Under the pieces are notes generated by a model. The model had not been told where the DNA came from, did no database searches, and was given only the letters and a program-made list of their open reading frames with translations. Shown here one piece after another: positions 48,335 to 57,690 of a stretch of DNA of 64,000 nucleotides; position 1 is the first letter of the stretch; the number at the start of each line of letters is the position of its first letter. Source of the DNA: Cryptomeria japonica (lineage: Eukaryota > Streptophyta > Pinopsida > Cupressales > Cupressaceae); assembly GCF_030272615.1 (NCBI RefSeq), contig NC_081412.1, forward strand, positions 103,776,796 through 103,840,795. The letters run 5' to 3'. A program made the position numbers and the translations under genes.

Positions 48335-49160
48335 ACTATTAAAAGTCTATTAAAACCCTAATTTAAAAATACATTATAAACCTACCCTGCACCTTTAATT
48401 CACTTCTTTTTCTTTTAGATACCCTAACCCTACCCGGGCTAGGGTTTAATCTCTTTTTTTTTGTGTTATGCAGGGGCCGAATTTGCAAATGGCAGAGGGC
48501 ATAGGAAGGAGCGGCGAAGGAGTGTCTCGCAGGGGGGTGGCAGAGGTTTTGGGGGAAGGCCCCCGGCAAGGTCGGCCACTGGCGGCCTACAGGTCACGGC
48601 CCACAGCTGGCAGCGCTGCCGTTGCAGGGTTGCTGCCCACTGCAAGGAGGGGGCCGCCTTGCAGGGGTTCCGCAAGGGTCGAGCCCCTTTTTCCTTGCAC
48701 TTATTTTTCAATTAGTTTTTAAAAAATTTTTTTTGCTTTGTAATATTTTTTTTTTTTAATAAAATGTAATTATATATATATATATATAATTTATATTTTA
48801 TATATAAATATAATTTAAAAATTAAATATAAATAAATATATATGTTATATATATATATATTCATTTATATACGTATATTTTAAATGTAACTATATATATA
48901 TATATATATTTATATTTTGAATGTTCATAGGGTTTAGGGCTAAACTTTTATTTATGCCAATATAAATTATTTTTCCTTTCAAAAACATAGAACAGATTAT
49001 TATTAATTCTTAGATTTAAATCGAGGTATTATTATTTTTTTTTAAGTTAAATACCATAAATCCGAGATAGACTAAATAATTTAGATTTATATTCTGCAAT
49101 AATGAATGACAAGAATCCAATGAAATTATATAGCAACTATAGAGTATGATATTATTTAAA
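47918..49160. other. segment present only in the right C LTR
   Basis: It lies between CCTAATAA and ATCAAATAGGC, which are adjacent in the left LTR. It holds (TA)n runs (about 48287-48331, 48772-48790, 48845-48862, 48890-48910), a telobox-like inverted repeat at 48426-48446 and a GC-rich island at 48465-48705. Short frames in the island overlap on both strands and are not convincing genes. No terminal inverted repeats or target duplication were found, so a deletion from the left LTR is as likely as an insertion here. Confidence 0.6.
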
Positions 49161-50851
49161 TCAAATAGGCTATTCATCTCTAGATTTTATTTTTTGCAAA
49201 AAGGTAAATAACAGAGTTTAATAATTTTAACAGCAACTATATAAATATGTGATTATTTAAACTAGATAGACCATTTAATTTCTAGACTTAAATTTTTGCA
49301 AATAAATATGTGATTTTAATTTTTGCAACTTTATTTATCTAGAATCCTTTAAATTTAACCATACAATTAGGAATTAAACTGAAACATTTGTATTCAAAGT
49401 AACTTGCATGCAATCATTAAATTAATTCTTTATTTTCCTAATGTATTTCATAAGCATAAAGGGATGAAATACATTTCTTGTTTTTCAAAATAATATATAC
49501 TCAACAAATATCAATTTCAAAACTTTAGGAACTAAATCCAGAATTATTCACTTCATTGCTACAGTATCTAAAATATTACATTTCTTTAAATTACATTTAA
49601 AAGACACTATCATCATTTTACAAATAGGTCTCTCATTATTAATAAATGAGGACTTTAAACAAAATAATTAATATATTTCCAAATAGTTTTCTACAACAAA
49701 TAACTCCATCAAATTTCCATTTGTCCTAAATCATTCCTTCCAACAACCTACAAATAATCAAAGGATATGACCATGGAGTGCTCACCTCCCAGCCTAGGCT
49801 AACTAGTAGCCACCCCCGAGCTTGGAGAACCAAGCCCTAGATAGGTAACACACACACAAACACAATAAGCAAGGGAAAAACAACCACAATCACATTCCCA
49901 ACCAACGCTACACTGCACCACACATTGTGATGTCTTTTCAAGGGTGGTAGTGGACCAAGTACCCTGAGGAGACTACAAGTATGGTAAAACATATAGCCAC
50001 CTCATGGCAAACCAAAACATATAGCCACCTCATGGCAAACCAAATATATTAAGTATAACAACCCCACATTCCTTATGCCCCCCAAGGCATTCATGCCTTA
50101 TTTCCCTCCTTATGACCCCCAATGCATAAAAAAACCATGCAGCAAGGGTCACATAAAATCCCTTGTGATCACTCTCATAACGAGAGCCTCTCACTCGAGG
50201 GCTGTCACTTCTACCACCCACAAGAACATCCTCTCTCCCAAGAGTAGGAGGTCTTGATTACTCCCAAAACACATAAATTGCATAATCACAAAACACCAAA
50301 TAAATTTCCAAGGAATACATGCAAGGCAAACTAGCCTTTAACACAAGCAATTCTTTCAATCCAACATGCAATAAGAAAACATTACAAGAAAGGTAGAACC
50401 AACCTTAAACTGCCCAGAGGTATGCTAGTTTTGTTGAGGATGAGCAACCCAATTCCACCAGTCTTTGCTTTCTACCCTTAGCCAAATTCTATATCCCAAA
50501 TCTATCTTTTTCTTTTCAAAATTCTTTTGTCTCCAAAAATGGAGAGTGGGTGATTACCCACAAAATCTCCCTTTCTTGCTTAAGAAGACACTAGTCCAAG
50601 TTCTTACCAGTTTCTAAAACTGAAAAGTAAGGTAAGGTAAAATGGGAAAAAGAAACTTTCATTCAAAAAGGAAGGTTGACAACTTAGCTCAAGCCTTCTA
50701 ATTTCAATTTTCGCACAACTTAGAAAAGCCATTTTTTAGGATGTCTAAATGGTCACATGAGTGTTGAAACATGCCTAAAATTACTCCTAACCCTTAGGTA
50801 TACCTTATGGGCTTTAGGAAACCCTAATAAACTACCCATAAGAGTCCACTT

Positions 50852-51300
50852 TGTTGGTGTAAATAAATATTCATTTTGGATATTATTACAGTTACTTAAG
50901 TTAACTTAGGATAATGCATCTCTTCATAGTTTGGATTTGAGACACTTAGGGAAGTGTGCACTTAGGGATAGAGCTTGTAGGAGAAATTCCACCTTTTGTG
51001 GTCTTATTTTGCTGTTACACTCCACATTCAGTGGGTCATCCACCTCTTGTGGAATATTATATTATTTCTCCTACCTACCCTTAGTATTTCTTACCTACCC
51101 TTGTTTCTCATTGAGCCACATGTCATATTTGTGTGCTCATACATCCATATGGCCTTGCCTATATAAGCGGGCCTCTAGTCATTGTATTGGTTAATCCAGT
51201 TGATCATTTTTGTATATTAATGAGAATACAATTTGTTCTTGTCATTCTATTGTCTCTTTTATGCTTTTCATTGTGCCCTTGATCTTGGCAATGTCCTACA
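50852..51300 (+). repeat. 5' LTR of A2
   Basis: It starts TGTTGGTGTAAATAAA and ends GCAATGTCCTACA. The TATA box TATATAAG is at 51160-51167. Confidence 0.95.
51160..51167 (+). promoter_or_regulatory. TATA box of A2 5' LTR
   Basis: TATATAAG in TTGCCTATATAAGCGGGCC. It is conserved in A1 (2845-2852) and in the A2 3' LTR (57550-57557). Confidence 0.75.
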
Positions 51301-51312
51301 TGGTATCAGAGC
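51301..51312 (+). other. primer binding site of A2
   Basis: TGGTATCAGAGC lies directly after the LTR and is an exact initiator tRNA-Met site. Confidence 0.95.
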
Positions 51313-52899
51313 TATTGGGGCTTCATTGATCAATTTTTGGAGACATCATGGAAGGCTTCTATTTTCAGATTTGGGGATCTTCATTTTTTGGGGGCATCAT
51401 ACAACGATTTGGACATCACTGTTGAATCCGAGAGACCGTTTCCATAAATTTTGACTATAAAGTCGACCTATTTTGGTGAGAAATTTATTTTTCCCCATTT
51501 TGGCTAATGTCGTAAGGATTTCGAAATATTTTTAAAATAAAAAAAAAAATTTGTTTTTCAAAAAAATTTCGAAAAAATTTCAAAAAAAAATAAAATTTTT
51601 TGTTGGGGGTCCGCAGAACCCCCCGTACATTGTACCTGCGTGTCGCAAGTTTTGCAGCGCCACTCCGAACACAGAGTACCTATTGTTGCAGGTGTACCCG
51701 CTGCTGCTTGCATAGGTCCTCCCGCCGCCGCCCGTGCCGAGATCTGCCACCGGCGCTCGCAGGTTCCCGGCGCCTCCCCTACTTCTCGGCCGCAGCTCCC
51801 GTCGCCGCCGTGCAGGTCCTCCCGCCATCGCCTACGCTGAGATCTGCCACCGCCAAGCTCCACTGCCACCGCCAAGCTCCACTGCCACCGGTCCTCAGCT
51901 CCCGACGACCTTGGCTCTCGGCCCGCCGGGATCTACCGTCTCCAGCAGCACATACTCCGCCGGTGACCACCTAACCCAGGCGGCAACCGCGTCCACCATG
52001 TGGCAGGCGGCCACTGGCCCACGAGAAAATAGTCACCTACATAGCCACGTCAGATCCGTACAGTTCGTACTGCACAATCACAGAGCCACGCAGTCATTCG
52101 TACAGTGCCATGTCATCCGTACGGTCTGCACAGTCACTTGCACAGTCAGCAATCCGTACAGTACGGATGCCCAGTCAGCAGGGGTGAAGTTTTTGTGAGG
52201 GTCATACGGCTATCAAATTTAACACAGTGAATTGCTGACATCAGCACCACATCAGCACTTTTTGAAAATTTTTTGACCCCTCTCCATTGGGCTTTTCAGT
52301 TTTGTAGTCCAACTTTAGAAGGCCATATCTTGCTCATTTTTGCTCCTTTTTTGGTGCAATTTTTTTTGAAATGGGCTAAAATTTTGTGATCTTCACAGTG
52401 GTGTAGTTATTTTCTAATTTTGGTGTATAATTTTTTCAGAATTTTTGGATTCTCTCAGCTATATCTATCCAATCCTTAATTCAGCAACTTCAAAGGCCTC
52501 GTTTGAGCTCATACGACCTCCTTTTCAGGTGTCATTTTTTTTTTAAGTGCTTATTTTTTTGTCTACTTTCAGAATCTATGATCAAATTTCAGAGGTTTTG
52601 AGTGAAAATTGTACTTTCAGATATTGGTCTTCTTTGGTCTATTAGGTACTTATAAATTGCTTGGATCTTAGTTAGATCTCTTGCATTATCAGTTTGAGAC
52701 TCTTTTGGCCTTATTGAGGTAGTTGTAAAATTGTAAATCAGAAGTCCACTTTGCCATTTTTTGCAAGTGGCCCATTGTTTACGCACTACTTATAAAGTGC
52801 CAAATCATCACATTTGGGGGGGGTTCTTTGATTGAGTGAATTTGGGGGGGTGTCTTGTGTGATTGTGCCTCTCTTTGTGCTCTTTCCATTCTTGTTGCA
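51313..52899 (+). other. A2 leader, about 1.6 kb, with GC-rich block
   Basis: A long untranslated leader before gag. The GC-rich part (51600-52030) contains a 19-bp tandem pair (CGCCAAGCTCCACTGCCAC, 51851-51888). A following part (52050-52180) repeats CCGTACAGT and GCACAGTCA words. T-rich sequence then leads to two G-runs (near 52817 and 52842) before the gag ATG. Frames in the GC-rich block lie on both strands and look spurious. Confidence 0.65.
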
Positions 52900-53865
52900 A
52901 TGAGTCCTAATAAGTTTCCACCATTAACTCCACATAATTATGCATCATGGAAAATTAAAGTATGGAGTAAACTAATGGAAAAGGATCTCACACACTACAT
53001 AGATGGAACAATAACAACACCACCTAATCCTAAGGCTGATCCAATTTCTCAATTAGAATGGTTCACAAAGAACTGCATGGCTCTTGGAACCTTACACAAG
53101 TATGTATCAGATGACCTCATTTTTCACATTGACAAGTGTAAAACAATTAAAGAGGCTTGGGATATGTTTCAGAAATTGTATAGACAAGTTGATAAAATCA
53201 GAGGCTATCAGATTGACAATGAGCTCACCAACTTAGATCCCAAGAGTTTTGATACAATCCAAGATTATGTCACCAAAACAAATGAGCTAAGAGCAAAGCT
53301 AAAGGATTGTGGAATTGACAAAAAGGATGCTCAATTGATATTCAACTTGTTGGACAAGCTTGCACCAAAATATGCAGCATTTGTATCTAGCTTCCAAACT
53401 CATCGTTTGACAGTGGGGAGTTCTTATTTTATGCCTTCATTTGATGCTTTCATAGAAATGTTGATATTGGAACAATCTAAGTTGTTGAACATGGGGTTTC
53501 TCAAGTCTTCAAAGTCCAAGGCTTTGGTAGCAAATCAAGGAAATCAAGGAAGTCAAGGCAAAGATTCCAACAAGAAGAAGAAGCAATCCAAGTCTAAGCC
53601 ACACCAAGAAAAAGGACAATCATCCTCTCCATCGTAAGGTGATTTTTCATCCTCTTCCAAGAAGGGGACACCACCTAAGAAGGATAAACCAACTTGCGCA
53701 TATTGCAAAAAGTATGGTCATGATGAGCATCGATGCCACACAAAGCAAGTTGATGAGTTAACCAATCTTCTCAAGAAAAACAACATCAACTTACCATCTG
53801 CCTACACAAAGAAGGATTCAACTCCTTCCTCTTCCTCACAGTCTAAGGGAAAAGGGCAAGCATTT
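52900..53865 (+). pseudogene. A2 gag (copia capsid plus zinc knuckle), one stop
   Basis: The ATG at 52900 opens MSPNKFPPLTPHNYASWKIK, the usual copia Gag start; an upstream in-frame codon at 52855 is not needed. The capsid domain has TIKEAWDMFQKLY near 53146 and is followed by a Lys/Gln/Ser-rich tail. A TAA at 53635 interrupts, then the same frame gives a CCHC knuckle, CAYCKKYGHDEHRC, near 53695. Gag would form the particle and bind element RNA. The frame runs straight on into protease. Confidence 0.9.
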
Positions 53866-55386
53866 GTGGCTACAACAGGTTCTTCACAGCAATGGATACT
53901 TGACTTGGGTGCCTCATATCACATGGGTTCTACAAAGGAGCAGTTTTCTTCATTGGAGCCATCTAAGGTACCTCACATTTACATAGGTGATGACACACAA
54001 TTAGAGGTTGAAGGGAAAGGTTCAGTTGACATGGATGATGGAACATTTGAGAATGTTCTCTATGTTCCTAACTTGTCTACCAACCTTCTCTCCATCTACC
54101 AAATCACTCACTATGGGAATGGAAAAAAAGTTGAGTTTACACCAGATTCAGTTGTGGTAAAGGAACTTGATGATGATGCCTTGGTAGTAGTGGGACAAGT
54201 CAATGACAACTCTAGACTTTTTTCATTTTCCCACTTTGTGCCAAGTTCACCTTCTAGGGCCTTGCTTACTCATTCAAATTCAGAAAGTAAGCTATGGCAT
54301 GAGCGGTTTGGTCACCTCAACTACTGCTATCTTCAGTAGCTAAGCACTAAAGACATGGTCACAGGTCTACCTCGAATCAGTTTTTCAGAGGGTGTATGTT
54401 CAGGTTGTTCCATGGGCAAGCATCCTGAAGAGAAGTTTGATAAAGGGAAAACTTGGAGAGCTTTGGAAGTTCTTCAACTTGTTCACAGTGATGTAGCAGG
54501 TCCATTTCTAGCACTTTCATTTAGTAAGGCCCGCTATGTTCTTACCTTCATTGATGACTACTCCCGCTTCACTTGGGTCTACTTTCTCATTCATAAGAGT
54601 GAAGTATTTGATAGATTTCAAGACTTCAAGACTCGTGTGGAGAAGCAATCAGGGAAAGTGGTCAAGATTCTTCACACAGATAATGGAAGGGAATATGTGA
54701 ACAAGAGACTTGAGGATTTTTGTACATTTGAGGGGATTGATCTTCAGCATTCTGTAGCATACACTCCACAGCAGAACGGGGTTGCAGAACACAAAAATAG
54801 AACTCTCAAAGAAATGGCTAGCTATATGATACATGCACGTTCTCTTGATCCCACCTTTTGGGCAGAGGCTATCAGTTGTGCCACACACATCCAGAATTGG
54901 GTTCCTCACAAAGCTTTGCAAGGTATTACTCCTTTTGAAGCTTGGCCTGGTAGGAAACTGATTGTGAGACATTTCAAAGTCCTTGGGTGTCCAGCATGGG
55001 CTCACATACGTCCACAGAAACACAAGGCATTGGAACCTCAGAGTCGACCTTGCATATTTGTTGGATATCCTGAGGGTGTTAAGGCATACAGATTGATGGA
55101 TCCAGAGACACATGAGGTATTCATTGAGAGGAGTGTTCACTTTGAGGAAAGCTCTCCTAGCTTAGCCTCTCTACCTCCTCCACCTTCCTCCATTGTGGAT
55201 AGTGATGTTAGTGATTCAGATGATGAGACTCCCTCAACTCCGACTCACAAGGTTACACCTCCGCAAGGTCCACTTGCAGTTGAGGAGCCTCATTCTCCAC
55301 CTCCACCTAGGCCTCGTTGGGCTCGACAGATAGTTGAGTCTGCAGGTTCTCTTGTTGGGGATCCTTTAGATACACGGAGAACTTGA
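53866..55386 (+). pseudogene. A2 protease and integrase
   Basis: The protease site near 53893 reads WILDLGASYHM, with Leu replacing the Ser of the usual Asp-Ser-Gly. The GAG-pre-integrase domain (LWHERFGHLN near 54292, CSGCSMGKH near 54399) is interrupted by TAG at 54337. The integrase core has HSDVAGP near 54484, DDYSRFTW near 54554, TDNGREY near 54679 and TPQQNGVAEHKN near 54762, so all three acidic positions appear present. The C-terminal part has CPAWAH, SRPCIFVGYPEG and a Pro/Ser-rich linker, ending at TGA 55384. That stop is a CGA codon in A1 (ACTCGATC). Confidence 0.92.
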
Positions 55387-56967
55387 TCACAACATCAGGA
55401 TCTTCCACATGCATTCATTGCTACCGCTTCCAATCCACAGACATTTAGGGAAGCATTAGGGGTTCCTGAGTGGGACCAAGCTATGGAGGAAGAGTATAGT
55501 TCCTTGATGAGGAACAACACATGGGATCTAGTCCATCTCCCTAAGGGGAGAAAGATGGTTCAATGTAAGTGGATCTATCGGACCAAGTTTGCAGCAGATG
55601 GTAGTGTGGATAGGTATAAGGCTCGGCTTGTTGCAAAAGGTTTTTCTCAAGTTGCAAGTGTTGACTATACTAAGACCTTTGCCCCCATAGCCAAGATGAA
55701 CTCCATTCGTTTGACACTTGCTATTGCTGCAGCTCATGGTTGGGCTTTACATCAGATGGATGTGAAGAGTACTTTTCTTCATGGTGATCTTGATGAGGAG
55801 ATTTATATGGAGTAGCCATAGGGTTTCATCCAGGATACTTCCTTGGTTTGCAGACTAAGGAAATCTCTCTATGGCCTTAAGCAGGCCCCCAGGGCTTGGT
55901 ATGCCAAGATGGATTCCTTTCTTCTCTCCATAGGGTTCACCAGGTGTCATTCCGATCTAAATGTCTACATTTTGCAACAGGATGACTCTCACTTGATACT
56001 TGTGCTCTATGTTGATGACTTGATCATTACAGGGAGTACTTCATCCATCATTAGTAGGGTCAAATCTACTTTGCATGATAGATTTGCTATGACTGACTTG
56101 GGTCTTTTGCACTACTTTCTCGAGATAGAGATTTTACAGTCACCTTCTGGGATTACTCTATCGTAGCCCAAGTATGCTCTTGATCTACTTGCATGCTTTC
56201 ATATGGCTGATTGTAAGCCTGCCTCGACTCCTTTTCTTTCAGGAGTCAAGCTTGAGGCTCATTGTTCTGCTCCACTAGTTGATGCCACTTTGTATCGTCA
56301 GCTTGTGGGTAGTCTCATCTACTTGACTCATACATGCCTTGATATTTCATTTGCAGTTGGCATGGTTTCCCGCTTCATGCAGGATCCACATGAGCTTCAT
56401 TGGAAAGCTGCCAAATGCATCCTTCATTACATCCAGGGTACACATCACTATGGGATTCACTATGCAGTAGGCACAGGACTTCGCTTGGTTGGTTACACAG
56501 ACTCCGATTGGGCTGGCGATCTAGTTGATCGTAAGTCTACTTCTGGTTACAGTTTTCACCTTGGTTCGGGCCCCATTTGTTGGTAGAGCAAGAAGCAACA
56601 TGCTATTGCTCTCTCTTCGACAGAGGCTGAGTATTGAGGCACTGTTAAAGCAGCGACTGAGACCATTTGGCTCTAGCAGATTCTCACAAAGTTTGGATTC
56701 ACCACTCCATGGCTGACAGTTCTACATTGCGAGAATCAGAGTGCTATTGCAATCTCAAAGAACCCGGTCCAACACCAGTGGACCAAACACATCGAGATTT
56801 ATATGCACTATATCCGAGAGTTCATCCAAGAGCAGGTCATTGATTTGCAGTATTGTCCTACAGTAGAGCAGGTTGCTGACATATTCACCAAAACTTTCAC
56901 CAAGAGTAAGTTCCAGTAGTTGCGAGCTCTCTTGGGGGTGCGGGATGTGTCATTAGGGGGGGTCAGC
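55387..56967 (+). pseudogene. A2 reverse transcriptase and RNase H
   Basis: The RT domain starts near 55471 (WDQAMEEEYSSLMRNNTWDL). It holds HQMDVKSTFLHGDLDEE near 55752, YGLKQAPRAWYAKMD near 55867 and the catalytic YVDDLIITG near 56010. RNase H has YTDSDWAGDL near 56494, a GHSALSSTEAEY-like site near 56620 and the tail VADIFTKTFTKS near 56876. Stops stand at 55813, 55819, 56164, 56584, 56635, 56674 and 56917. Nearly all are CAG or CGA in A1 (GAGCAGCCACAGG there, GAGTAGCCATAGG here). No frameshift was seen. Confidence 0.92.
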
Positions 56968-57215
56968 TAACTTCTACTTCCTCTCTTATGGGGGGGACTT
57001 TTTCCTCTTTGAGGTTTTGTCCTTCTTCTTTAGGAGTCTTTTGTACATTCATCTCTCTTTTGGGGGGGAGTTTTTTCCCACTAGGTTTTCTCCCTTTCTC
57101 CATTTGTGATAGATTGCATTGCATATTTTTGCTTGCATTTTCATATTGTATATGGGTACCTATCATGGTCTAGTAGCTAGGACCTATCTTGCATTGTTGA
57201 CTTGAGTCTTCATTC
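56968..57215 (+). other. A2 3' untranslated segment with G-tracts
   Basis: It matches A1 2235-2515, with G-runs near 56956, 56990 and 57061. It ends at CATTCCCCTAA, where A1 continues to GTTGCACTTAAGGGGGGG and A2 instead switches to host-flank sequence. Confidence 0.75.
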
Positions 57216-57245
57216 CCCTAATAAACTACCCATAAGAGTCCACTT
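57216..57245 (+). repeat. copy of the 5' host flank placed before the A2 3' LTR
   Basis: These 30 bases are identical to 50822-50851, the C-LTR sequence just before the A2 5' LTR, including the target copy CACTT. They replace the polypurine tract of the element. The switch lies at a CCCTAA word shared by the element tail and the flank. Confidence 0.93.
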
Positions 57246-57690
57246 TGTTGGTGTAAATAAATATTCATTTTGGATATTATTACACTTAAGTTAACTTAGG
57301 ATAATGCATCTCTTCGTAGTTTGGATTTGAGACACTTAGGGAAGTGTGCACTTAGGGATAGAGCTTGTAGGAGAAATTCCACCTTTTGTGGTCTTATTTT
57401 GCTGTTACACTCCACATTCGGTGGGTCATCCACCTCTTGTGGAATATTATATTATTTCTCCTACCTACCCTTAGTATTTCTTACCTACCCTTGTTTCTCA
57501 TTGAGCCACATGTCATATTTGTGTGCTCATACATCCATATGGCCTTGCCTATATAAGTAGGCCTCTATTCATTGTATTGGTTAATCCAGTTGATCATTTT
57601 TGTATATTGATGAGAATACAGTTTGTTCTTGTCATTCTATTGTCTCTTTTATGCTTTTCATTATGCCCTTGATCTTGGCAAAATCCTACA
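57246..57690 (+). repeat. 3' LTR of A2
   Basis: It starts TGTTGGTGTAAATAAA, ends AAAATCCTACA, and is followed by target copy CACTT. It lacks four bases near 57285 relative to the 5' LTR. Confidence 0.95.

Larger units (their letters stand above)
50852..57690 (+). mobile_element. Ty1/copia element A2, full length, youngest in the right arm
   Basis: LTRs at 50852-51300 (449 bp) and 57246-57690 (445 bp) with roughly ten differences between them, so it is fairly young or was homogenised. The target copies CACTT (50847-50851 and 57691-57695) are exact. The gag-pol frame has no visible frameshift, only stops. The sequence just before the 3' LTR is a copy of the host flank instead of the polypurine tract. 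Confidence 0.95.

Noticed and set aside
48461-48722. Overlapping GC-rich frames on both strands in the C LTR island
   Set aside because: Several frames are open at once only because GC-rich sequence lacks stops. There is no recognisable domain, and the left LTR lacks the region.
51558-52198. Long frames on both strands in the A2 leader, rich in Pro, Arg and Ser
   Set aside because: They are open in three or more frames at once in a GC-rich leader with small repeats, with no family motif.
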